A stretch of 64,000 nucleotides of DNA from Parascedosporium putredinis (taxonomy: Eukaryota; Ascomycota; Sordariomycetes; Microascales; Microascaceae), in the NCBI GenBank assembly GCA_949357655.1, contig CASHTG010000017.1:1550001-1614000 (forward strand), written 5' to 3'. The notes under the pieces are model-generated. The model was not told the DNA's origin and did not search any database. It saw only the letters and a program-made list of their open reading frames with translations. Made by a program: the position numbers and the translations under genes. How positions within the stretch are numbered: the stretch's first letter is position 1; every line of letters starts with the position of its first letter. This document shows, in pieces, positions 11,836-22,104 of this stretch.

Positions 11836-12931
11836 GAAGTCTTCTTTTTATATTTCCTTCTTGGCAGATTGTGTAACATTGGGCTTTCTTTTGTCTCGTT
11901 CCAATATCCATTTTGAGTTGCTGAAGCGCTCAAAAACAGCCCTCGCCGTTCCTTGTTCTGACACTCTGGCGCGTGGCCTTGCATTCACTGCGGGGTCTAT
12001 CCCCATCGTCCTCATCTATCCATGGATGGATATACTTGGAAAGTGTAGAGTCGCATCACTATTCTTTTACAGCTACACCCTTCGGTCACTCGGGCACTAC
12101 TATTGACGGGGTTAGGGTCGGGGATAGCCCTGGGGATAATGCGCACACTGTCATATCAACTCTTGATGTAGGATGTTTCATTTACATGTACTGTCTTTGC
12201 CACAGCGCCAACCAAGAACATTGGCAACATTCCAGTCTCCTAAGGTACATTCGCACTATACCTCAAGTATCATATGTAGCCAACGGAGCCTACCTAGCAT
12301 AGGTGTACCGTGACTGGAAAGATTGGAATACAAGCGTTTCAGTTGCTCTACAGGGTGCGGTTGGAGTTGCTCTACTAGCGGGATGCCAACCCACCGAGCG
12401 CCCGCTTTTATGCATCAATATCGTTTCTTGAGACCAGCTCCCTGAGCTTGGGATGCCACCCTCATATTCTAGAAATTGCCTCAGAAAGTACTGGGGCGGG
12501 ACGGGGACGGGCCAGGCCATGTGCTCAATCGTACGCAGGTCAAGGTCCCGGTCCATGACTGAGCATTCTCGAATCGATGGTAGTCTATAGCTGCGGTCTT
12601 GCGATGCTCGGTGACATGATACTCCCGCGAATGGCGAGAGTGCTGAGGTTGTGTGTGACGGTTCTGGCACCATAGATTGCGTGCTCGCTAGCTTGCGAGG
12701 ACGAATTATTAATCTGTCGATGGGGTCAAGAGGAAACTAACACGGCATTTCAGTTTCGGAAGGTGCGGGCGAGTTGAGCTAGTCCAGGGGCTTATAAATA
12801 AGGTGGGATATTTCTCTTCAAGATTCGGTACAAGACAGCACATTGTCCAAGCCTTCGTTGTTCTCATCTTCCCTTTAGCATTCGCCTACGCTCCTCATCA
12901 CATCACAACCCGTTTACCTCGACCTGTCAGA
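11836..12931. other. Intergenic region, promoter side of NmrA-like gene
   Basis: It contains a TACATGTA octamer at 12183-12190 and an ATG-started 127-codon frame on the minus strand (12290-12673) with no family resemblance. The last 100 bp before the ATG at 12932 are pyrimidine-rich, as expected for a promoter and leader. A TATAAATA-like element lies at about 12792. Confidence 0.4.
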
Positions 12932-13930
12932 ATGAGCCAAATAACCAAAGTCGCACTAGCTGGTGTAAGTCTTGATTCATGCTTGCTGGTCCCCCTCCCC
13001 CTCGCTTCCCACTAGAGCGCAATCAATATCGTTAGTGGCTAACATGCGTTTTGGATACTACTAGGCCACAGGAAACCTCGGTCCCGCCGTTCTCAATGAA
13101 CTCCTCGAAGCTGGATTCGAAGTAACGGCCCTCGTTCGAGAGGGTGGTGCACGCAGCTTCCCGCTTCGGTCAAGGTCGCCCAAGTAGACTACGACTCCGT
13201 CGAATCTCTTACTAGTGCCCTCCAGGGGCAAGATGCGGTAGTTGTGACGCTGGGAAGCGCGTCCTTTAGCAAGCAGCACAATCTTATCGAAGCCTCCGTC
13301 AAGGCGGGCGTCAAGCGCTTCATCCTCCGAGTTCGGTTCCAACACACCCAACGAAAATACGCGCAAGCTCCCTAGCTTTGCGCCCAAGATCGCCGTCCAA
13401 AAGAGCTCAGCGAAAGAGCAAAAAATACCAGCCTAAGCTACACACTCATCATCAATGGCCCATTCCTCGACTGGGGCCTTCGTTCCGGATTCATCTTCGA
13501 CGTGAAGGGCAAATCGGCCCAGCTGCTGGATGGGGGTGACCGGACATTCAGCGCCACCACCCTTTCAGGAGTGGGGAAGGCCATCGCCGGGGTGCTCAAG
13601 AACCCCGAGGCAACCAAGAACCGGACCGTCTTCGTGCAGGAGGTGGAGACTACGCAAAAAGCCCTTCTTGAGAAGGCGAAGAAGGCAATCGGTGCCGACG
13701 GTTGGACAGTAGAAGAGGTCCCCGTTGCGACTATTGTCGCCGCTGCGACGGAGGAACTGAAGAAGCCAAACCCAAACCCCGGCGTCTGGGTTGTACCGTT
13801 CATCAAGGCCGCCATCTTTGGCGAGGGATATGAGTCCCACTATAAGACGCTTGATAACGACTTATTGGGCGTGAAGCAACTTACTGATGACGAGCTTCAG
13901 GCCGTGGTCGACGATGTAGCCAAAGCTTAA
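12932..13930 (+). CDS. NmrA-like / isoflavone-reductase-like NAD(P)-binding protein, frameshifted
   Basis: An atypical short-chain dehydrogenase of the NmrA/PCBER group, a cytosolic NAD(P)-binding protein that acts either as an oxidoreductase or as a redox-sensing regulator; the substrate is unknown. Exon 1 (12932-12964) ends in KVALAG and exon 2 starts at 13065 with ATGNLGPAVLNELL, so the Rossmann motif GATGNLG spans the splice site. Later blocks are DAVVVTLGSASFSKQHNLIE, the family motif RFIPSEFGSNT (visible after a frame change near 13324) and a clean C-terminal half from 13502. Inferred losses are one C near 13160, two Cs near 13324 and one G near 13403. With these four bases the coding length is 903 nt, giving 300 residues, exactly the family norm. 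The shared error type suggests an intact gene in the organism. Confidence 0.82.
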
Positions 13931-14620
13931 AGCGAAAAGCTAGCTGGAGACAAGGGGATCGCAAGCTCATGAATACCTATGAATAAAGTATAATATCATA
14001 ACCATTGTTGATTATGATCTATCTACTTCTCCTTTTAAACATATGATTGAGTTGCAAGTGCAATCTTTTTCGTGCTCATAGTTTTAGTCGGCCTGCGCTC
14101 GGTAATAATGTGTGGACGGGATGAGACTGATTGACTTGCACGGAGGGGCTCTTTTAGCTCTCTCGGATCCATTAAAACTTTGGACCAATTATTCTTCAGA
14201 ATCAAGTGCCAAAGTTCAAAGTGCTCGATTGTTTGCTGGTGCTGCTGGTACGGCTGCTGACGTAAGTGGCCGTAGGTGTGGCAGGGATCAAGCCCCAGTT
14301 GTGGTGTCCACAGCAACCAGTCGACGGAGCCGCACTAGGCCTGTTTTGATCATTTGTAAATATGGCACAAATATCAATGCACCCAATTCTCCCGCGTCCG
14401 CTATTACACCGCAACATCAATATACCACCACATCACGAAAAAGGGATGCCGATGCAAAGTTTGATTTTCCTCACAACCCGGTAAACAAATCCAGAAGCAC
14501 TCGTTTTTCGCGTCTTCAGCATATTTTCTTCTCTTTACCAACTCCCAAATCGCTGCATCTCGCCTGGTATTTTCCGACCGCTTTTTTCTTTTGGCTGTTG
14601 ATCGGACTCAGCATGAAATA
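13931..14620. other. Intergenic region upstream of shugoshin
   Basis: It is the 3' flank of the NmrA-like gene followed by the shugoshin promoter. There is a pyrimidine-rich patch at about 14515-14590 shortly before the ATG. No gene is recognised. Confidence 0.45.
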
Positions 14621-15210
14621 ATGGCAAGGTTGAATGATCCACCGCAGTCCGCGGATAGCTACGAAACGCGTAAGAACTTCTCTCACTCCTCTTCTTTTTG
14701 TCGTCTTTACGAAGACTTCTGCTTCTAACATGATGATTGTGAATCCCGAAATCTAGTCCGCAGGAAGCTTCTCCGCCAGAACCGAGACCTCGCCCGCGTA
14801 AACTCGACGCAGTCGCTCAAGATCCGCCACCTCGAAAATGAATGTGCCCGCATGCTCTCGGAGAACCTAGAACTCCGTGGCCAGATTCTCCAGCTAGAGA
14901 AGGAAGTTGAAAACAGCAAGGCGCAGAGGATTGCGGACCATGCGTTGGAGATTAAAATGAAGCTCGAGGAGCAGTTGGCGGAATGGGGCAGCATGCTTTC
15001 GGGGCTGGGCCTTGAGCCCCCGCGAAACGTCGAGATGCTATCGGCAGGCGAGCTACGCAATCCAGGATGAGCTTGACTAAGAGAAGCCCCAGGAAATCGC
15101 TTAGGGACCTGGCCAGGAGGCCGAGGCAAGGGCGCGAGAGGAGGGTCGATTGACGCCCATTCAAGAGCACAGGACATACCCGAGAGCAACGTTAGAGTAT
15201 GTTTGGACAA

Positions 15211-15247
<37 letters not shown>

Positions 15248-16899
15248 AGCCCGCTCCCTCCTTTTATGGCTTTGCTGACTTTTCTATAGTAGCGAGGAAA
15301 TCATGGCCCTCCGTTCCGAGATCGCCGCCGCCGATATCTCGGGTTCTTCTGATTTCGACCTCCACCTGTTTCGAGATTTGTAGAGGAGGAGGACTCTGTC
15401 ATTCCCGAATCCCCATCGAGACCACCTGCATCAAATGAGCCTCTGAAACCAGAGCCGAGTCCTTCGGAATTGCCAACGTCGAAGGCTAGGCTAACCGAGC
15501 CCGAAACTGCCCAAGAGGCTGGTCCTGCTGCGGCAGCCCCTAATCCCCCGAGCCAGCAGCCGACGCCCCCTCGTCGGTGCCCTCCAAGTCTGGGTCAAAG
15601 AGGAAGCTTGGCGTACGAGAGGATATCGAACCCACCCCCACGACAACGACAGAGGCGGCAGCATTACCGGCGTTCGCCCCACGAAGAAAATCAACCATTG
15701 CCAAGGAGCGAATGGGTGGCAAGACGCTCAAGGAGCTGGCAGCTATAAGACGCGAGTCCCGTGAGCCGGCGGCCGCTCCCCCGTCCTCGCGCCCACTCGT
15801 AAACCACTCGCTGCCAAGAGCACGAATGAGGAGATCGCCTCCCCAAGAAGGTGGCAGGAAAGAAGGGGACCCTACCCAACGAAAAACCGGGCAAGGCTCT
15901 CAAGTCGAAGCTGAGCAAGGAAGACGTGTCGCAGCGACCGGTGAGAGCCAAGGGCCCCGCGGTCGTCGTAATCAAGGAGACTCCCGTCCTCGCCCCCGAA
16001 GAAGCGATCATCACTCCCCTTGCCGAACCCGAACCTGAACGCGTTGCCGCGCTCGAGGCCCACCTACTTTCCCCTTCGCCTGGGCCTAAATCTCAAGCCG
16101 AGTCTAGCGATACGCCCCCGCCAGCAGATATCTCGTGGAAGGGTGAGACAACGCGCCCCAGCCGTCGATCACGGGCCCCCGTTAGCTACGCCGAGCCCAA
16201 CCTGCGCGATAAGATGAGGCGTCCGACCAAGGACATGGTCGATGCTGTTTCGGGCGAGGGCAAGTACCGCCGGTCGAGCAATGCACCCGCAGATGACTCG
16301 GCGGCGACGACGGAAGGTCTAGCGAAGCCCGAGTCGACCACGGAAGATTCACATGAAAAGGCCCCGTTGGCACTCGAGGCGCCGATGATGAGTGCCCTTC
16401 CAGCAAGCCCCTGGCGCAGAAGAGCACGGTCGACGGCAACGCACTCCCGAGTTCCGTAGTCACCGAGAGGAGGAAGAGGCGGTCTTCGGTCCTGACGAAG
16501 GATAGCATCGCTGTCGTCGATGACCTGGGCACCCCTCCAAATCCTCCGACGACAGCCTCGATCTATCGATAAGCTCGACGACCGCCTCGGATAGCAGCAG
16601 TCACGACGTCTACGACTTCCCCAGCAACTCCCCGATACGAGTTCCGACGCGAACCCTCCGAGACGGCCGGACGCAAGCTGCGCGTGTCCCGGAGGGTTTC
16701 GACGGCCGGCCACACCGAGCTCAGCCTCGAGAGGGAGGAGATGACCAAGGCGTCGAGGAAGCGCACGTCTATGCACGTCGGTCGCCGGGCGCGGCAGGAC
16801 CTCGGCCCTGGAGCGTACGCCGAAGACGGTGACGACGTGGTAGGCCTCGCGGCCGGGGCCAAGGACCGGGCGCTGAGGAGGAAGAGCACGATGCTCTAG
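14621..16899 (+). CDS. sgo1: Shugoshin, centromeric cohesin protector, heavily frameshifted
   Basis: Shugoshin recruits PP2A to pericentromeric cohesin and protects it from cleavage until anaphase. The N-terminal coiled coil is intact across the first splice site: RRKLLRQNRDLARVNSTQSL, then ENECARMLSENLELRGQILQ and ADHALEIKMKLEEQLAEWGS. The middle has PPVSRFVEEEDS (about 15360-15400), a motif I associate with fungal shugoshins. The C-terminal basic SGO box is SRRSRAPVSYAEPNLRDKMR (about 16160-16220), which binds phospho-H2A. The protein ends RRKSTML. Exons are 14621-14669, 14757-15196 and 15290-16899; intron 2 contains a CA microsatellite. Inferred base losses, all at C/G runs (about 15017, 15143, 15359, 15567, 15790, 15840, 16396, 16532 and two near 16620), sum to ten and make the coding length 2109 nt, giving 702 residues. 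Loss of a single-copy shugoshin is unlikely to be tolerated well, so I favour sequence error over a pseudogene. Confidence 0.88.
15214..15247. repeat. CA dinucleotide microsatellite in shugoshin intron 2
   Basis: About 17 CA units lie inside the intron bounded by GTATGT at 15197 and TATAG at 15289. It should be length-polymorphic and does not affect the reading frame. Confidence 0.95.
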
Positions 16900-17758
16900 G
16901 GCGGTGGTGCGAGCTGTTACGGAAAAAGAAGTTGTCCGATCATGATGTCTCTTTTGTTTAGAAACCAGGTGGGAGAGGACGTCTGTACATGTTGGGTCCC
17001 CTTTCATGGGCCTGCCCCCCTTTTCACCCCGTTCTGTCACACACTCTCTGTCTCTCTCTTCTTTGTTTTTGCCCTCTTATTTTCTTGATACCATGGGTTC
17101 CTTTCGCTCGGGGCGCATCTTTTGTCTTTCTTGATTTGTCATGACAGTACGATACCGAGACGCAGAACAAAAATAACAGGCGCACGACATGCATGCAACG
17201 CACATCATATATTCATAGCGATCGATTGGGAGGCTGTCTGTTCTACCTCTTCGTTTAAGGGGGACACGCGTTTTAATAACTTGGGGGCCTTTTTTGTTTT
17301 ATCTTTTCCCTCTTTATATCTTGATTTTTATCTATAAAGCTTTTTTTCTCTTCGCTTTGACCGACAGATGCGGGCAACTCCAAACCCTTTTTCGACCGTT
17401 CTGAAAGGCAGAGTAATGGCGGGATACCATGACGATCCACCCTTTTGTAGAATCCTCTCCTCCGGATGTTAGATGACTGCAAGTCCCATCGTCGACATTG
17501 GACGACACGGACACTGACACTTCCGTGCTCAACTTATAACGACATCCAGTGAATCTGTAGAGATATCCATTGGTGATACCGTTCGACCGATCATGAGGAA
17601 CTCAGCTGTGGGAATAAACAGGCGAGCTTAGCCCGCCACTTGTCATTACGAGTGGGGTATACAACTATATGTATATTGGATAACGTCCAGTTCCTTGGCA
17701 TCTCGCCCTGGCTTTTGCTCTTTTCTTTTTGCTCTCGCTTCACCCTTGGCCTCGCTCC
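16900..17758. other. Convergent intergenic region between shugoshin and vps29
   Basis: Two convergent 3' ends face each other here. It is rich in pyrimidine tracts (17040-17090, 17290-17350) and moderately AT-rich, consistent with 3' UTRs and polyadenylation regions. No gene is recognised. Confidence 0.5.
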
Positions 17759-18583
17759 TCACGCCCCGGCAGAGGGCTCAACCGGCTTGGTATATGTGAC
17801 TTTTTCCACGGCGACATTCTCGTTGCCCTCCTCGTCCTTCCGTAGTTGGTAGACGTAAAGCGTCAATGAAATTCCTTGAACCTATGTAGGAGTAAAGGCG
17901 AGAAGAGGAAGGGCAAAAAGAGTTAGTGCAAATGACCCTCAGGTAATGTATCTACGGCGTTTGGCGGAGTAGCTGGCCGGGGGTGGGGGAATGGCACTCA
18001 CGTCCATCAAGCAAAAGCTTGGCGTGGGCTCCTGGCCGTCAGCCCAACCCATGGTGAAAGCGCCTGTTGCGCTTCCGGGATTGACAAAGAACTTGTCCAT
18101 GTACTCAAAAGCGTCGAATTTGTGGGTACCGCCCCAGCAGAGGACGTCAACATCGAGGCGGTTAGCCTCAGCGAGCAGCAGGTCGGGTTCGTTGGAGACG
18201 AGGGTGAATCCTCGAGGAAGCCGATTCGCAGGGAGCCGTGCGAGACGACTTGGGTAAGCGGGAGGGAGGTGGCCTCGACGTCGTAGCGGCCCTTGACGAT
18301 TTTGAGGTCGGGGTGATGGAGCGGAGGTATTCGTAGGTGGTCTTGTCGGTGAGGTTGCCCAGGCACAGGGTCTGGCTTATCTTTCCAGGAGCGAGGAGCT
18401 TCTTGAACTATGGTGTCGAAAAGAGAGAAGCGAGGGCCGGTGTTAGCTTACGGGTCGCTCCGGGGGAGGGGAAGGTTGTAGGAAAAGGCGCTGGCAAAGG
18501 GGAAAAGCTACTACCTTTGCGGGGAGATCCAGAGCGCGATCTGGTATGTGCATGTCGCCAATGACGAGTATGAGGAACGACAT
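17759..18583 (-). CDS. vps29: Retromer subunit Vps29, two single-base frameshifts
   Basis: Vps29 is the small phosphoesterase-fold subunit of the retromer cargo complex (Vps26-Vps29-Vps35), which returns receptors from endosomes to the Golgi. Exon 1 (18515-18583) encodes MSFLILVIGDMHIPDRALDL; exon 2 (18002-18407) encodes FKKLLAPGKISQTLCLGNLT, then a GRYD block, WGGTHKFDAFEYMDKFFVNP and GSATGAF; exon 3 (17759-17881) encodes the C-terminal strand VYQLRK and VEKVTYTKPVEPSAGA. Introns are 107 bp and 120 bp. The usual metal-site positions of the fold are partly changed, as in other Vps29 proteins, which are considered scaffolds. One C is missing near 18310 (minus-strand run) and one G near 18210; exon 2 is 406 nt and becomes 408 with them, so the product would be 199 residues. 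The start codon is the only ATG before the conserved GDMHIP. Confidence 0.92.
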
Positions 18584-20318
18584 TGTAGCGGAGGCGGCGG
18601 AGGCGGGAGAGGGCGAGAGAGGAGAGAAAAAGAGAGAAAGGGGCGGGAGAGCGCGGGCAAGGCGATATTTTTTTCGGAGTGTGTGGGGAGGCGTCGGGCG
18701 CAACGAGCGAGGGTGAAATGGTTGGACAATGGATGGAATGCTGAGATCGGTGACGTTAGCCAGCGAAGCTCGCACCAGTCGATGGCGGCGGCCTGGCCCA
18801 AGCTGCCATCAGCCCCTCCCTTCCCTCGACGGTGTGTGTGGCTTGAGCACGAAAAGCCCCGCTATCGCTATCGTCCTCGAATGCGACGGCTCAATCTCCA
18901 AAATCCCGGGCCAAATTATGTACGCAGCGCTCAGCGAGGATGAAAGCGGTACGTTTAGAAGAGTGTAGGAGAGAGCTGAGGAAGTGGAATCGACGAAAAT
19001 CAATACCTATACATTAATATCGGCTTTCTTTTTCTGTCGGCATGCTTGAGATATGTGTGTTGTACATGGAGCTTTTAAATCTTTGATGGGTCTGGACGTG
19101 GGGGTCAACTGCTTGCACATTGAATTTTTAACACCGTCGATAGCCTCCGCCGCGACTTGTGTGATTCAATATGGTCTTGGTTCAAACTTCGATCCATATC
19201 AAGGTAATCACAGATTGGGACATGATTCATCTTTAAGGGCGGACAAGATGACCGCCGGTTGGAGAAGAGCTATGTGAGCCGGGATCTCCACCAAAAGGCA
19301 AGCTTATCGAGCTTATCTTGGCGAGCGGCATGTCTGTCTGCTCTGGCTTACTCCCAGAGGCCGAGATCCAATATGATGATTGATATCACCAGCTCTGTCG
19401 CTCTTCCCTTGGAACACCCCTTCCCCTTTGCTTGGGTTTACACGGGTTAATCATAATCCTGAGGATGGGGGCCTGGTTTCGAACCTCGCTAGTTTTGGAT
19501 TCCATGCTGGCGCGGGGTCCAAGGAGACGATGTGGAGCTTCCGCCGATGGAGATTTGCATCTTTTCTGGAGGGGGAAGCAGGGGGCTTCTTTTCCGAGAG
19601 GTTTCGGACAGGAGCGCAGCGAGAAAGATGCCGTCGATAAAGGTACATCGGATTATAACTGGTGATTCTAGCGGCTGGATGTACACACAAGAACGGACGC
19701 CTGGTGGGCTCGACGCTAGCTGGACGCAACCATAGCGCATGCAAATCTCTCCACCGAAGGGCCCCAGCAAGGAGTAGCTGGCTCTTCACAGCACTGGGCC
19801 GTTGGTCCTCGGCTCTTCCAGTCTTGGGTCTGGAGTTCACTTGCCGACGATGCATGTTAGTCAGTTCACGTCAAATCCCAAGACCCGGATTTGTCAACGG
19901 GGCTCTGCGGATTTCTGGCGACCTGCTGCTGTTCCCTCATGTGTAGTAGCCGAACTGATCAATGGGATCCTAAATCCGTCTCTCAGTCAATTGACCCTCT
20001 CTCCCAATTGTTAGGACTCTGCACCACTCGTGGGATCAACAACTACCCCTCCATCCCACCTTCCCCCTCAAAAACGTCAATTCCGTTCAATTGAATCATC
20101 CCGCATTCGGGTTTTACCCTCCTCGTCAGCCAAAGTCTCCCTTGAAGCTTGCTGTCCCATATTGCTCTCGCAACTCGCCCTCAGAAGGCCCCCCAATCCA
20201 CCCACACCCAACACTCACACCCCCAAAAGCCCGGACACCTCCGACCTCCGGCACTGCTCCGGCATTACGAAATCCCCCATCCTATCCTATCCCAATCCCA
20301 AAGCCCAAGTTTTCCTCC
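18584..20318. other. Divergent intergenic region between vps29 and AGT
   Basis: The vps29 leader side (18590-18660, plus strand) is a purine-rich GGAGGCGG-type tract. The AGT side (20040-20318) is C-rich, unusually proline-like in translation and probably a 5' UTR. A short stretch at 18850-18960 has a coding-like look, but I cannot place it in a family. Confidence 0.45.
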
Positions 20319-22104
20319 ATGCTGGCACGACATCCCCGGATTGGAGTCCACCGTTTTCTCTCCTCCACCATTTCCTCTTCATCGCCCAAGTGCATCATAC
20401 CCTCAACGGCTTTTCACCGCGGAAGCGTACGTGACAGGATAATACGCTCCTTTTCTTCTTGATACCCGAGTCGAACCGCCAGCTGAGCTACCTTCGACTG
20501 ACGTGCATTTCTCCTAGTTTAACACGACCCCCGCGCTCAAGATGTCTACCCAACCTGCCCACCCTGCCCTCCTCATTCCTGGGCCCATCGAATTCGACGA
20601 TGCTGTGCTCCAGTCCATGAGCCACTTCAGGTAATTTTTGACCCCACCGTGCAAAACTGTTTGCCACTCTTGTCGCCGAACCCTCCTTTGTAGAAAGGTG
20701 GGGAATGCGAGCAGTAAGAAAGAAGCCAGCCCAAGAGGAAGGAGGGGAAGACAAAGGGAAAAAGAGAGAGAAAAAGAGGAGATACAAGGGGACAAGTAAT
20801 ATACAAACGGGCTTGAACTTCGGACAAGAGAAAAGAAAATTATAAACTTGGAGCTCTGAGAAGATTGCGCTGACAATACTAAACAGCGAGAGCCATGTCG
20901 GCCCGGGTTTTGTCGCCGTCTTTGGCGAGACCCTGTCGCTGCTCCGCCAGCTCTTCCAGACCACCGATTCCGCGGCCCAGCCTTTCGTCATCTCCGGCTC
21001 GGGTACTCTGGGTTGGGACCTCGTCGCCGCCAACCTCGTCGAGGCGGGCGAGGATGTTCTCGTCCTCCAGTCTGGCTACTTCAGCGACGGCTTCGCCGAC
21101 TGCCTCACCACCTACGGCGCCAACGTGACCAAGGTCACCTCCGCTCCCGGCTCGCGACCCCAGCTCGACGAAATCGAAAAGGCCCTCTCGGCTAAGCAGT
21201 ACAAGCTCTTGACCGTCACGCACGTCGATACTTCGACCGGTGTCTTGAGCGAGCTCAAGAAGCTCTCCGAGCTCGTGCACAAGGTCTCTCCCGAGACCCT
21301 CATCATCGTCGACGGCGTGTGCAGCGTCGCTTGCGAGGAGATTGCCTTTGACGAGTGGAAGCTGGATGGTGTCGTCACTGCCAGCCAGAAGGCCATCGGC
21401 TGCCCCGCTGGTCTGAGCATCTCCATGTTCAGCGGCAAGGCCATGGAGAGGTTCCAGAACAGGAAGACCCCTCCCGCCTCTTACTTTGCTTCTATGAAGA
21501 ACTGGACTCCTAGTACGTTGCCAACCATGCCTCCCCTAACCCCGTCTAGCCATCTTTATCCCCACTGTGTTCGTGTCTAACCGGTCCTATGTATCTTCTA
21601 GTCATGAAGAACTATGAAGCGAAGAAGCCTTCCTACTTCGCCACGCCCTCCCCCAGCTCGTCCGCGCTCTCCACACCGCGCTCAACCAGATTCTCACGAA
21701 GCCCATTGCCGACCGATTCGCGGCTCACCGCCAGGCTTCGGATAAGATCAAGCAGGCCGTCACTGCCCTTGGCTTGCAGCAAGTTGCCGGAAACCCCGAC
21801 GATCAGGCTCATGGTATGACCGCCATGTACCTTCCCGACTCCGTCAAGTCCACCGATCTTCTCCCCATCCTTGGCAAGAAGGGCGTTGTGTTCGCTGGCG
21901 GCATCCACAAGGAGATTGCCACCAAGTACATTCGATTCGGCCACATGGGTGTCAGCATAGTAAGTTCTCTCAGTCTCTTTTCCTATCAATATCATGGACA
22001 TATTGGCTGACACATCACCAGCTGGACCCTCCAGGACGGACATCGAGAAGGCCCTCACTGCGCTCAAGGAGGGCCTTGCGGAGCTGGGCTACAGCAAGCC
22101 TTGA
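20319..22104 (+). CDS. agx1: Alanine-glyoxylate aminotransferase with possible mitochondrial leader, frameshifted
   Basis: A PLP enzyme of fold type I that transaminates glyoxylate with alanine to give glycine and pyruvate. The conserved protein starts at ATG 20542 (HPALLIPGPIEFDDAVLQSM). It continues with SGSGTLGWDLVAANLVEAGE, DGVCSVACEEIAFDEWKLDG and the Schiff-base lysine in VVTASQKAIGCPAG (Lys198 from that ATG). Core exons are 20542-20630, 20887-21512, 21602-21959 and 22022-22104. An upstream ATG at 20319 opens 36 codons rich in Arg, Ser and His without acids. A GTACGT donor at 20427 and a CTGAC branch/TAG acceptor ending at 20517 splice it in frame to eight further codons before ATG 20542, which would give a mitochondrial-type presequence. 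One C is missing in each of the runs at 21650-21654 and 22027-22029. Restored length is 385 residues, or 429 with the leader. The C-terminus ends SKP, not a canonical peroxisomal signal. Confidence 0.9.

Noticed and set aside
341..16899. Frameshifts read as real pseudogenes or as traces of repeat-induced mutation
   Set aside because: Repeat-induced mutation makes C-to-T changes, not deletions, and the breaks hit probably essential single-copy genes always at C/G runs.
16186..17040. 284-codon frame antisense to shugoshin
   Set aside because: The sense strand carries the SGO box over the same bases; the antisense product matches nothing and is a GC-rich shadow.
20091..20462. Pro-rich open frame upstream of AGT taken as a separate gene
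   Set aside because: It starts at a non-ATG codon; only its last part from ATG 20319 makes sense, as the AGT leader exon.
20461..20500. tRNA-like text on the minus strand (GGTAGCTCAGCTGG next to GGTTCGACTC) in the AGT leader intron
   Set aside because: The D-arm and T-arm look-alikes abut with no room for an anticodon arm, and no acceptor stem pairs. Probably chance.
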